Part shown: in pieces, positions 50,264-58,063 of the stretch | How positions within the stretch are numbered: the stretch's first letter is position 1 | Layout: every line of letters starts with the position of its first letter | Source: Clostridium sp. CM027 | GTDB taxonomy: Bacteria; Bacillota; Clostridia; Clostridiales; Clostridiaceae | Assembly (NCBI RefSeq): GCF_024730565.1 | Contig: NZ_CP077725.1 | Location: forward strand, 3,428,501 to 3,492,500 | Length of the DNA stretch: 64,000 nucleotides | Direction of reading: 5' to 3' | Position numbers and translations under genes: made by a program | The notes under the pieces: generated by a model | Database searches by the model: none | What the model was told of the DNA's origin: nothing | Seen by the model: only the letters and a program-made list of their open reading frames with translations

Positions 50264-50328
50264 AGACCTACATTACGGCGTGCAAACTAGTACTTTGTGC
50301 ATAAAGTAATGAGGTCTATTTTTTTTTG
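50264..50328 (+). terminator. Terminator of lon-ysxC
   Basis: AGACCTACATTA (50264-50275) pairs with TAATGAGGTCT (50307-50317, one bulge) and is followed by a T9 run. The rest of the gap to 50495 holds nothing clear beyond the next gene's ribosome site. Confidence 0.85.
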
Positions 50329-50494
50329 CCTTTAGCATGTGTAAAAAATATACAGATCGCAGGTAATGATTTAAGCACATGGAAAAGATGATTTAATTTG
50401 AAAATCTGTGTCAATTTATTTCTACAAGAATAGTATATAGTAGAACCAAAGAAAAAGATTTTAAAAGGTAAAACAACAATAAGGAGGCAAGTAA

Positions 50495-50962
50495 ATGGAT
50501 ATGAATAGCTTATTAAGTGGCTTGAGTAGTGGCAAAGGAAATTTAGGCGGTGGCAACTGTGGCATCGGAGGTGGCAACTGTAACAACAGAGGAGACTGTG
50601 ACTGTGGACGCGGCTTTGGTGGCGGATGTGGCGGATTCGGCGGCGGAAGAAGCTCAATAATTTGGATCATTATTCTATTATGCTTATGCGGAGGATGGGG
50701 TCAAGGACAAGAGAGTGGAACTGTCTGCGGATGCGATCCTAAACACTGCAAGGAACTTTGCAGATGTGGCTCAAGTAGTAGAGGTGGATTTGGCGGATTT
50801 GGTGGATTTGGTGGCGGATGTGGCGGATTCGGCGGCGGCGGTGCATGTTGCTGGATAATAATCTTAATTCTTATATTCGCATGTGGTGGCAATAATGGTA
50901 GACAAGGCAGAGGATGCACAAATAATTTTATAAATCTAGATAACTGTGATGAAGATTGTTAG
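50495..50962 (+). CDS. Gly/Cys-rich protein with two hydrophobic segments, unknown function
   Basis: 155 aa. Gly tracts with Phe and Cys (GRGFGGGCGGFGGG, GGFGGFGGFGGGCGGFGGGG) precede each of two hydrophobic stretches (IIWIIILLCLCGG near 55-67 and CCWIIILILIFACGG near 118-132), so the protein looks like an internal duplication. Between them lies CGCDPKHCKELCRCG. The end is NLDNCDEDC. Perfect AAGGAGG before ATG 50495 supports expression. No enzyme motif. Possibly a spore-coat, exosporium or envelope structural protein; automated tools sometimes give such proteins a chorion-like label. This is inference. Confidence 0.82.
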   Translation: MDMNSLLSGLSSGKGNLGGGNCGIGGGNCNNRGDCDCGRGFGGGCGGFGGGRSSIIWIIILLCLCGGWGQGQESGTVCGCDPKHCKELCRCGSSSRGGFGGFGGFGGGCGGFGGGGACCWIIILILIFACGGNNGRQGRGCTNNFINLDNCDEDC

Positions 50963-51063
50963 ATAAATAATTGTAATTGCACAAATAGATAAATTAAAAT
51001 ATTAATTAACTTGAGTTAAAATAAATAGTGCATTAAAACATGGCCCAGGAAGGGGAGTTTTAT

Positions 51064-51309
51064 ATGTCAAAAAGAAGACGTCGTGTAAGAAGATGTTGTG
51101 ATAGAACATCAGAATGTGGATGTAGAAATGGAAATCAGTTTTCAAGTATATGTACAAATCCATGTTGTGCGTTAATACTCTTAATTATACTTCAAAGAAC
51201 ATGTCTACTTGAAAACAAAAATGCTTTCTTGCTAATATTGATATTCATAGTTTGTTGTTGTTGTAAAGGTAGAAATGTTGAAACACCAGCGAGAGGATGT
51301 TGTTGTTAA
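51064..51309 (+). CDS. Cys-rich basic small membrane protein, unknown function
   Basis: 81 aa with 15 cysteines. Arg-rich head (MSKRRRRVRRCC), CGCRNG, a hydrophobic part (CCALILLIILQRTC and AFLLILIFIVCCCC) and a CCC end. Start at ATG 51064 behind AGGGGAG; an upstream in-frame ATG at 51040 lacks a ribosome site. The mix of Cys clusters and membrane segments resembles the preceding protein, suggesting a shared location and disulfide cross-linking (inference). Confidence 0.75.
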   Translation: MSKRRRRVRRCCDRTSECGCRNGNQFSSICTNPCCALILLIILQRTCLLENKNAFLLILIFIVCCCCKGRNVETPARGCCC

Positions 51310-51321
51310 TTCTAAAAATCA

Positions 51322-51341
51322 GGGAGAGCTTATGCTCTCCC
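51322..51341 (+). other. GC-rich hairpin between the Cys-rich and Asn-rich genes
   Basis: Perfect 8-bp stem GGGAGAGC (51322-51329), TTAT loop, GCTCTCCC (51334-51341). No T-run follows. It may limit read-through or stabilise an mRNA end. Confidence 0.68.
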
Positions 51342-51363
51342 ATTTATAAATGAGGTGATAAAT

Positions 51364-52332
51364 ATGTCAAAACATCATAAACATGATAGAAATAATATGA
51401 ATAATGAAAATAATAATAATAATGCAAATAATAACAATGACAGTAATAATAACGGTAACAATAATAATAACAACGGCAACAATAATAACAATAACAATTC
51501 TGGCAATAACCCATTAGCACAAATGATTAATGGAAATTCTGCAAATCCTTTGATGGGATTATTAACTAGCTTTCTTGGAGGAAATAATGGCGGGGGCAAT
51601 AATATGCTTGAAGGGTTAATTTCTGGGTTAGGTGGCCAAGACAATAATATGCTAGGAAATTTAATTGGCAGTTTAGGCGGACAAGACAATAATATGTTAG
51701 GAAATTTGATGGACAGTTTAGGAGGGCAAGGTAATAACATGCGAGGCAACTCAGCGGATAGTTATTCAGGAAATGTAAATTCAACATCGAATTCAGCAAA
51801 AAATAATAATAATAATCAAAATGGTAATAATAATCAAAATAATCAAAATAAAAATAATAAAAATAATAATAGTAATAATAGTAATCGTAATAATGGTAAT
51901 AGTAATAGTAATCGTAATAATGGTAATAGTAATAGTAATGAAAAAAACAATGATCTTAATGAGAATAATGATTTAGTAAATTCAAATGAAGATGGGCAAG
52001 ATAACATGTTATCAAATATATTTTCAGGTATGGGTGGTATAGATTTAAGCGAAATTTCAAATATGCTATCTGGAATAGATTTAAATAATCTAGACTTAAA
52101 CAATCCAAATCTTGATGATATTATGAATTCTATATCGAATAATGATTCTTTTGAAAGCAAAGACGTTGAATTTAAACATACGAGTCCTAAAGAAAGTACA
52201 CATAGCATTTTACAATTCTTAGAGGATGAGGATAAGGAACAGCTTATTTTTATATTAGCTCATCTAGTAGATGATAAAAAAATTGAAGTGCTCAATAAAA
52301 TCGTAGAGGAAAATGATACCTCAAGACATTAG
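51364..52332 (+). CDS. Asn-rich low-complexity protein, unknown function
   Basis: 322 aa. Begins with MSKHHKHDRNNMNNENN, then long Asn tracts. A middle part (about 60-120) has three near-repeats of LGGQDNNMLGNLIGS type. More Asn-Ser tracts follow (about 140-205), then a less biased acidic part with repeated SGIDLNNLDLNNPNLDD and an ordered-looking C-terminus (HSILQFLEDEDKEQLIFILAHLVDDKKIEVLNKIVEE). Start at ATG 51364 after GAGGTG. The C-terminal helices could be the functional or anchoring domain. Neighbouring Cys/Gly-rich genes suggest a structural role. Confidence 0.8.
   Translation: MSKHHKHDRNNMNNENNNNNANNNNDSNNNGNNNNNNGNNNNNNNSGNNPLAQMINGNSANPLMGLLTSFLGGNNGGGNNMLEGLISGLGGQDNNMLGNLIGSLGGQDNNMLGNLMDSLGGQGNNMRGNSADSYSGNVNSTSNSAKNNNNNQNGNNNQNNQNKNNKNNNSNNSNRNNGNSNSNRNNGNSNSNEKNNDLNENNDLVNSNEDGQDNMLSNIFSGMGGIDLSEISNMLSGIDLNNLDLNNPNLDDIMNSISNNDSFESKDVEFKHTSPKESTHSILQFLEDEDKEQLIFILAHLVDDKKIEVLNKIVEENDTSRH
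51880..51933. repeat. Perfect 27-bp tandem repeat inside the Asn-rich gene
   Basis: Unit beginning AGTAATCGTAATAATGG occurs at 51880-51906 and 51907-51933. In frame, it adds nine residues (SNRNNGNSN) per unit. Part of wider AAT/AGT trinucleotide-rich sequence, expected to vary in length among strains. Confidence 0.9.
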
Positions 52333-52447
52333 AATTTCTACAAATAAATGTGTATTCTATATAAAAAAATTAAATATATTTTATAATGAATAAAACTCCG
52401 TAAAAAGGGTAATATTATAAATGTAATCGGAGTTGAAATCTCCATTA

Positions 52448-52512
52448 GCATAAAATAATTATTTTATGCGTAACCCCCCATCCCCCTTGGGACCGATAAT
52501 ACGGTCCCTTTT
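52448..52512 (+). terminator. Palindrome and terminator after the low-complexity genes
   Basis: A perfect 22-bp palindrome (52448-52469, GCATAAAATAA and its complement) is followed by GGGACCG (52489-52495), loop ATAATA, CGGTCCC (52502-52508) and four T. The second hairpin is a good forward terminator. Confidence 0.85.
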
Positions 52513-52545
52513 ATAATTTGTGTATATCTTAATAATATCGCTTTA

Positions 52546-53487
52546 TTACTTAAGGGTTACAGAGCTGATCTTGAAGATAGAAACTTTATTCTCATTAGGC
52601 ATAAGCTTTACAATTAGGTCTATAGTATAGTTTTTTGTTTCTTTTAAATCATTTGTATTAGTTCCTTTAAAATTTAATGTCCATAGAATTTCACTGGCAT
52701 TACCGTCTTTGTCCCAATTATAATCTTTGAAAACAGCATCTTGAAAAGTAAAATGTATTTTTTGGCTTGATAAATCGCCTAATAGTGAAATATCATTACC
52801 ATTTAAATAAGGTGCGAAAAGTTCTTTTGACATATTTAATTCTGATAATGGAAAGCTTTCCATCAGGTTTACAAAACCTAACATGGTGTTTTTACCCATA
52901 TAATTATCGGCATAATTATAGTTAAAAGACTTTAAATTATTTTTAATGAAAATATAACTGACTAAGTTCATTTCACCATCTTTAATATTTCCAGATATAA
53001 CTTTAGGAGTTTTATTATTTTTACTATCTATAAAACCTAAAATATTGTTTGTGCTGCAAAATATATCATCAAATTTTTCTCCGGTCCAAAGAAATACATG
53101 CTGAATAGCCTCATCCTTTACTGATGCTTGAGTAAATATTTCAGGTATATTATTTCTAGATATGTCCATTAAAGTAAGTCGCATCGGCCACTGTGAATAA
53201 TAATTTCCCACTGTGTTACTTTTTTTAGAAGGCTCTAGGTAATAACTTTTAGATTCTGAATTTATTTGGATATAATATTTATCTGCATCTGTTTTTATGT
53301 AGAGAATATCCTTATTCCCATCTGCTGTTAGATCAGCTTGCATCATTTTGTTTTCATTAACAACATTAAACGTACTTATTGAACATTTTCTGAAAAACAA
53401 AAAAAATGTAAGCATTATGGTAAAGGTAATAATTGCTAAAGTATAATAGACAATTTTCTTCTTAAAAAATAGTATCTGTAATTTCAT
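52546..53487 (-). CDS. Membrane-anchored protein with VCBS/FG-GAP-like repeats, unknown function
   Basis: 313 aa. Short basic N-terminus, one membrane anchor (about 12-31, IVYYTLAIITFTIMLTFFLF), then an extracellular domain with DLTADGNKDILYIKTDADKYYI and LMDISRNNIPEIFTQ; these resemble the Asp-Gly-Asn repeats of FG-GAP/VCBS beta-propellers. Function unknown; similar clostridial proteins are hypothetical. GGGGGTGTAA precedes the ATG. Divergent from the lipoprotein gene at 53594. Confidence 0.75.
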   Translation of the reverse strand: MKLQILFFKKKIVYYTLAIITFTIMLTFFLFFRKCSISTFNVVNENKMMQADLTADGNKDILYIKTDADKYYIQINSESKSYYLEPSKKSNTVGNYYSQWPMRLTLMDISRNNIPEIFTQASVKDEAIQHVFLWTGEKFDDIFCSTNNILGFIDSKNNKTPKVISGNIKDGEMNLVSYIFIKNNLKSFNYNYADNYMGKNTMLGFVNLMESFPLSELNMSKELFAPYLNGNDISLLGDLSSQKIHFTFQDAVFKDYNWDKDGNASEILWTLNFKGTNTNDLKETKNYTIDLIVKLMPNENKVSIFKISSVTLK

Positions 53488-53593
53488 ATATTACACCCCC
53501 CTCTAAATTATATGTAACAATTGTATGTTTAATTAATTTATATTAAATAAATTTAAAAAAGATTCATATTTATTAATAAAGTGAGGTGAACTT

Positions 53594-54823
53594 ATGAAAA
53601 AATCATTAAAAAATTTATGTTGCGTTCTTATAGTTTTAACTATGGTGTTTAGCTTTTCATCATGCAAAATGGATGAAAAAGAAAAAAAATTAAATATATT
53701 TTTAGACACAACTGATGAGTCTTCTTCAAAAGTAATTAAGCTTTTAATTGATGATTTTAAAAAGAACAACCCTGATGTTGAAGTAAAACTAAATGATGCA
53801 CTAGGTGATAAAAGTGATATCATGGAGACCATTAATTTAGGAACAGAAATTGATGTGATTTTTACTAATAGGAATAAACTTATTGAACTTAGTAAAAATG
53901 GAGTTTTGAGTGATATGAAAGATTCTTATGATGATAATACTATAAATAATAGATACTATAATATTATGAGTTCTTATGGTAGAGTAGGAGATAAATACTA
54001 TGGAATAGGGGTTGTGCCATATTCTATTGAGCTACTATATAATAAAGCGAATCTTGAGAAACTAAAAATATCTAACCCTAATAATTTAGAACAATGGTTA
54101 AATGTGCTAAAGCAAATTAATGGTAAGGGTATGAAAACTCCTGTAGTGTTAACGGGAGATGTAGATGCGAGTGGATTTCTATTTTCATTAATAGCTAGCA
54201 AGAGCATAAGTATTCATGACGTTGAGGAAAAATATGATAGTGGTGAGGAATCTTATAAAAAATTGAAAGATGTACAGGGAATATTTAAAGAATTTGATTC
54301 TTTAACAAAAAATAATGGAATTACTAAAGACTCTTTTGAATTAGGTAATGAACAAAATATTACGGGTTTTAATAATGGCGATTCTCCATTATTAGTATGT
54401 ATTTCTTATTATAATTCTAAACTTAATGGAAGTAACATAGGCATAATAGGAGATTACGAGAATAATTCAAAGTATGGGTCTAATGGGCCTATTATAATTA
54501 ATTCTTTATTAAGTGTTCCTGTAAATGCAAAGAATGGCGATAATGCCGATGCGTTTATTAAATATATTTACAGTGATGAGGTTCAAGCAAGAATTGTGCA
54601 GAAAGGAATTATAAGTGGAAATAAAATCGCAAATAATAAAGTCACAGGTATTGGTAAAATAATGGTTCAACATATATATAAAGCTAATGATAATAATATA
54701 CCTATATTATATAATTTACCTGATAAACTCAAAAATAATGTACTTTTGGCTTTGAAAAAGATTTTAGGTGGTGGTTATAGCTCTAAAGAATGGGAAGAGT
54801 TATTAAAAGAAAGTTATAAATGA
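53594..54823 (+). CDS. Family 1 (sugar-type) extracellular solute-binding lipoprotein, orphan
   Basis: 409 aa. Signal peptide and lipobox (VFSFSSC, Cys near 25). Mature part fits SBP_bac_1: LIDDFKKNNPDVEVKL, IDVIFTNRNKLIEL, LYNKANLEKLKI, LEQWLNVLKQI and PVNAKNGDNADAFIKYIYSDEVQ. Expected to bind a sugar or related solute. No permease or ATPase genes lie nearby. GTGAGGTGA before ATG. A perfect bidirectional terminator separates it from the convergent Fur-family gene. Confidence 0.87.
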   Translation: MKKSLKNLCCVLIVLTMVFSFSSCKMDEKEKKLNIFLDTTDESSSKVIKLLIDDFKKNNPDVEVKLNDALGDKSDIMETINLGTEIDVIFTNRNKLIELSKNGVLSDMKDSYDDNTINNRYYNIMSSYGRVGDKYYGIGVVPYSIELLYNKANLEKLKISNPNNLEQWLNVLKQINGKGMKTPVVLTGDVDASGFLFSLIASKSISIHDVEEKYDSGEESYKKLKDVQGIFKEFDSLTKNNGITKDSFELGNEQNITGFNNGDSPLLVCISYYNSKLNGSNIGIIGDYENNSKYGSNGPIIINSLLSVPVNAKNGDNADAFIKYIYSDEVQARIVQKGIISGNKIANNKVTGIGKIMVQHIYKANDNNIPILYNLPDKLKNNVLLALKKILGGGYSSKEWEELLKESYK

Positions 54824-54833
54824 TTTGGTAAAT

Positions 54834-54873
54834 AAAGAAAGAAGTATGAATTTAATTTCATACTTCTTTCTTT
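54834..54873. terminator. Bidirectional terminator between convergent genes
   Basis: Perfect 17-bp arms AAAGAAAGAAGTATGAA (54834-54850) and TTCATACTTCTTTCTTT (54857-54873), A-rich on one side and T-rich on the other, so it works for both strands. Confidence 0.92.
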
Positions 54874-55288
54874 ATTTAATTATTTTGCAATTTTCACATA
54901 AACCATAAAAATATACTTTACTCTCTAAAACTTCATAGCTAGTATGCTGCTTTACATCTTCGCGTATATTTGAAAAACGAATGCCTTCTATGTCATCAAC
55001 CCTGCCACAACTTATGCAATGTATGTGAGGATGTGAAGACACATTGCCATCATATCTAAAGTTACCCTCACCTACATTAAGTTCAATTATTAATTTAACT
55101 TCTATAAGAGTTTTTAATGCTTTATAAACCGTAGCTAAACTCATAGTAGGATACGTTGGTTGCAGAGCTTTGTAAATCACTTCTGCAGAAGGGTGTTCTT
55201 TTGTTGATTGCAAATATTTATAAACAGCAATCCGTTGAGGTGTAAGTTTTAATTTCTTCTCTTTAAAAATTGTTGTAATGTTATCCAT
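54872..55288 (-). CDS. Fur/PerR-family metal-dependent regulator
   Basis: 138 aa. Winged helix KLKLTPQRIAVYKYLQS and MSLATVYKALKTLIE, then the metal-binding domain with HPHIHCISCGRVDDIE and a second CxxC (CENC). Layout suits PerR or Fur; metal and signal cannot be told apart by eye. Start taken at 55288, where AGGATGGTG acts as ribosome site; the ATG at 55297 lies within that site. The promoter overlaps a perfect palindrome, suggesting self-control. Confidence 0.9.
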   Translation of the reverse strand: MDNITTIFKEKKLKLTPQRIAVYKYLQSTKEHPSAEVIYKALQPTYPTMSLATVYKALKTLIEVKLIIELNVGEGNFRYDGNVSSHPHIHCISCGRVDDIEGIRFSNIREDVKQHTSYEVLESKVYFYGLCENCKIIK

Positions 55289-55325
55289 ATACACCATCCT
55301 ATAATGTTATCAAATCTGTTGTAGG

Positions 55326-55358
55326 TTTTATTATATAATAAAAACTATTACTTGTCAA
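55326..55358 (-). promoter_or_regulatory. Promoter with overlapping Fur/PerR-like palindrome
   Basis: On the minus strand TTGACA (55353-55358), 17-bp spacer, TATAAT (55330-55335). The -10 is covered by a perfect 18-bp palindrome, TTTTATTAT/ATAATAAAA (55326-55343), close in style to the PerR box TTATAAT-N-ATTATAA. Confidence 0.78.
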
Positions 55359-55467
55359 AAAAATAATATATTTAGAATTAATAGGAATTTCAAATTTTAT
55401 TTTATTTTTAATTCATTTATAGGATAAGTAACATATATTAGTAATAGAGAAAGGGGGAGCTGACATT

Positions 55468-56844
55468 TTGAAAAAAACCTATGTACTAGATACAAATGTT
55501 ATTTTGTATTCACCAAGCGCCATATTATCTTTTGGAGATAATGATGTAATAATACCTGAAGTGGTACTCGAGGAATTAGATAGTTTTAAGAAAGATAAAA
55601 GTGATTTAGGGGCTAATGCTAGATATGCGGCTAGACTTATTGATAAACTTAGGAAGCAGGGGAAACTAAATGAGGGTATTGATTTAACAAGTGGAGGAAG
55701 ACTTAGAGTAGAGATGAATCATTATGATACCAAAATTCCTGATTCTTGGAATAAAGAAAAAGCTGACAATAGAATATTGCAGGTATGTAAAGGGCTTAAA
55801 GAGCAAGGCGAGGATGTATGGTTAATAACCAAAGACATTTTCCAACGAATAAAGGCAGATGCCGTAGATATTAATGTAGAAGATTTTTATGAAAAATTTG
55901 TACCGGAATATGATAATCAGTATACAGGAAGAATAGAGGTATTTGTATCTCCAGAAAAGCTTCAGGAGTTTTTCAGTAAAAAAAATTTGGAAGTTGGTGC
56001 CTTACTTAAATATGATGAGGAAACAGAAGAATATACCACTCCATTTTTATACACAAATCAATTTTTAATAATTCATTCAATGGAAAATCCTAAACAAACA
56101 GCACTCGCTAGATATGATGGTAAAAATGTAGTACCTCTTTATAATAAGGAAAGTAAACCTTCAGGAGTTTCGCCAAGAAATGTAGGTCAGAAATTTATGC
56201 TGGAAGCTTTAAGCGCTGACTCAGTAAAAGCACCACTCGTAATTATAAAAGGACCTGCAGGAACAGCTAAAACATTATTTTCATTAGCGGTAGGACTTCA
56301 AAAAATATTACAGGATAGTAATGAACATTATAGAAGGATTTTAATCTGCAGACCCAATGTTACTATGGATGAGGAAATAGGGTTTTTACCGGGTACAGAA
56401 CAAGAAAAAATATCACCATTCATGAGGCCGATATTTGATAATTTAGAGATACTTGTGGAATCTGATGAAAAAGAACGTTACAAAAATGAGAAGCAACTAT
56501 TAGATAAAATAAATGACTTGTTTGATAGGAGAATTATAACTACTGAAGCTGTTGCTTATCTTAGAGGAAGGTCCATAGTTAAAAATTGGGTAATTATAGA
56601 TGAGGCACAAAATTTGTCGCCGAAACAAGTTAAAGCAATAATAACTAGAGTTGGAGAGGGAACTAAGTTGATTCTTATAGGTGACCCAGAACAAATAGAT
56701 CATCCTTTTCTTGATTCAAGGTCAAATGGTTTGTGTTATGCCTCTGAAAAAATGAAGGGTAGTGACTTGTGTTATCAAGTAACTTTGAAATATGATGAAT
56801 GCGAGAGGTCGCCCCTAGCATACGAAGGCTCTAAAAAATTATAA
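55468..56844 (+). CDS. PIN-domain/PhoH-family ATPase (YlaK-like)
   Basis: 458 aa. N-terminal PIN ribonuclease domain (about 1-150; YVLDTNVILYSP, PEVVLEELDSFK, DNRILQV, VWLITKD with acidic catalytic residues) and C-terminal PhoH ATPase (about 245-455; Walker A IKGPAGTAKTLFS, Walker B WVIIDEAQNLSP, IGDPEQIDHP). PIN-PhoH proteins are proposed RNA helicase-nucleases. TTG start at 55468 behind AAGGGGGAG. Own terminator follows; apparently single-gene unit. Confidence 0.93.
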   Translation: MKKTYVLDTNVILYSPSAILSFGDNDVIIPEVVLEELDSFKKDKSDLGANARYAARLIDKLRKQGKLNEGIDLTSGGRLRVEMNHYDTKIPDSWNKEKADNRILQVCKGLKEQGEDVWLITKDIFQRIKADAVDINVEDFYEKFVPEYDNQYTGRIEVFVSPEKLQEFFSKKNLEVGALLKYDEETEEYTTPFLYTNQFLIIHSMENPKQTALARYDGKNVVPLYNKESKPSGVSPRNVGQKFMLEALSADSVKAPLVIIKGPAGTAKTLFSLAVGLQKILQDSNEHYRRILICRPNVTMDEEIGFLPGTEQEKISPFMRPIFDNLEILVESDEKERYKNEKQLLDKINDLFDRRIITTEAVAYLRGRSIVKNWVIIDEAQNLSPKQVKAIITRVGEGTKLILIGDPEQIDHPFLDSRSNGLCYASEKMKGSDLCYQVTLKYDECERSPLAYEGSKKL

Positions 56845-56860
56845 AAATTTAATTCTATAG

Positions 56861-56890
56861 AAGAGAGTATAAAAATTTATACTCTCTTTT
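56861..56890 (+). terminator. Terminator of the PIN-PhoH gene
   Basis: 13-bp arms AAGAGAGTATAAA (56861-56873) and TTTATACTCTCTT (56876-56888), followed by TT. Confidence 0.88.
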
Positions 56891-57006
56891 GTATTAATTT
56901 ATCATATGATATTTATATTCACAAAAATTACATTTAAAAGATGTGTTAAAATATATAGTTTTATTGTATAATATGATAGTACATAATAAAGAAAAGGATG
57001 GGAAAG

Positions 57007-58017
57007 ATGAAAAAAATAGAAAAATGTGGGAAGAGAAAAAAAAGAAGTCAAAGCACGCTTGTTTTATTTTTTATAATATTTGAATTAACTTTTACAGCTA
57101 TTACAGGCCCATTTATGATTTATTATGGTCCGTTTAAAAATGTAAAGACTACAGTGGTAGGCGCAGCAATGACCACTCTTACATTACAATGGCTAGCAAC
57201 ATCATTTTTATCCGATGAAAAAATAAAAGAAATTATGAAGGACCAAGTAGTGGAAACTATAGCTCAAAATAACTCGGATGGCGTAAATGTAGAAAATAAA
57301 GATGATAATAGTATTGAAAGATATGATATTAAAGGGACAAAATATAAAGGGCATGTGTTAGTAATCAGTGACGCGACTAGATTAAAAGTAGGGTATAGTA
57401 GTAAGCTCGGCGAAGAAGGGCAATTAACTAGTGATATTGCAAAAAATAATAATGCAATTGCAGCGGTTAATGCTGGCGCGTTTACAGATAAAGCTGGTGA
57501 CAAAAAATGGACAGGAACGGGAGCGAATCCAACAGGAATTATAATGTCTAATGGTAAAGAAATTTTTAATGATATAAAAAATGAAAATGAAAAAACAGAG
57601 GTTGTAGCATTTACTAAATCGGGAAATTTATTAGTTGGAGCTCATTCAATTAAAGAGATGAAAGAGCTTGAAGTGATGGAAGCAGTATCTTTTGGTCCGG
57701 CACTTATAGTTAATGGACATAAAACTATAAATACGGGTGACGGACGTCAGGGGATAGCACCTAGAACAGCTATTGGACAAAGGAAAGATGGTGCAATAAT
57801 ATTATTAGTTATTGATGGTAGACAGATAGGTAGTTTAGGTGCTAATTTAAGAGAGGTGCAAGATATATTGTATGATTATGGGGCTTATAATGCTACTAAT
57901 TTAGATGGAGGTTCTTCTTCTACATTGTTTTATGATGATGAAATTATAAACAATCCTAGCGATAGCTATGGAGAAAGATCTATACCTTCAATTATTTATG
58001 TGGAGAGTAGGCAATAA
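57007..58017 (+). CDS. Phosphodiester glycosidase (NAGPA/DUF2233) family membrane-anchored protein
   Basis: 336 aa. Basic N-terminus and membrane anchor (about 18-40), then an exported domain with AAVNAGAFTD, GIIMSNGKEI, AVSFGPALIVNG, IAPRTAIGQRKDGAIILLVIDGR and ATNLDGGSSSTLFYD. This is the NAGPA family (exopolysaccharide or uncovering-enzyme-like). Acts outside the membrane, perhaps on wall or polysaccharide phosphodiesters. Start at ATG 57007 with AAGGATGGG as ribosome site; ATG 56998 overlaps it. Co-directed with the next gene, 46 bp apart. Confidence 0.87.
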   Translation: MKKIEKCGKRKKRSQSTLVLFFIIFELTFTAITGPFMIYYGPFKNVKTTVVGAAMTTLTLQWLATSFLSDEKIKEIMKDQVVETIAQNNSDGVNVENKDDNSIERYDIKGTKYKGHVLVISDATRLKVGYSSKLGEEGQLTSDIAKNNNAIAAVNAGAFTDKAGDKKWTGTGANPTGIIMSNGKEIFNDIKNENEKTEVVAFTKSGNLLVGAHSIKEMKELEVMEAVSFGPALIVNGHKTINTGDGRQGIAPRTAIGQRKDGAIILLVIDGRQIGSLGANLREVQDILYDYGAYNATNLDGGSSSTLFYDDEIINNPSDSYGERSIPSIIYVESRQ

Positions 58018-58063
58018 AGTGAAATTTGAGCATAGTACATTTTAAATTAAAGGAGAAGAAACT

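Noticed and set aside
50316-50919. Minus-strand Pro/His-rich frames opposite the Gly-rich gene
   Set aside because: Mirror images of the Gly/Cys codons on the plus strand (GGN read as NCC); no ribosome site, while the plus-strand gene has AAGGAGG.
51405-51950. Possible CRISPR-like or VNTR array in the AAT-rich DNA
   Set aside because: No regular repeat-spacer structure and no cas genes; the repeats are in-frame codons of an Asn-rich protein.
51375-52208. Leu-rich minus-strand frames opposite the Asn-rich gene
   Set aside because: Simply AAT repeats read as ATT/TTA on the other strand; no start signal.
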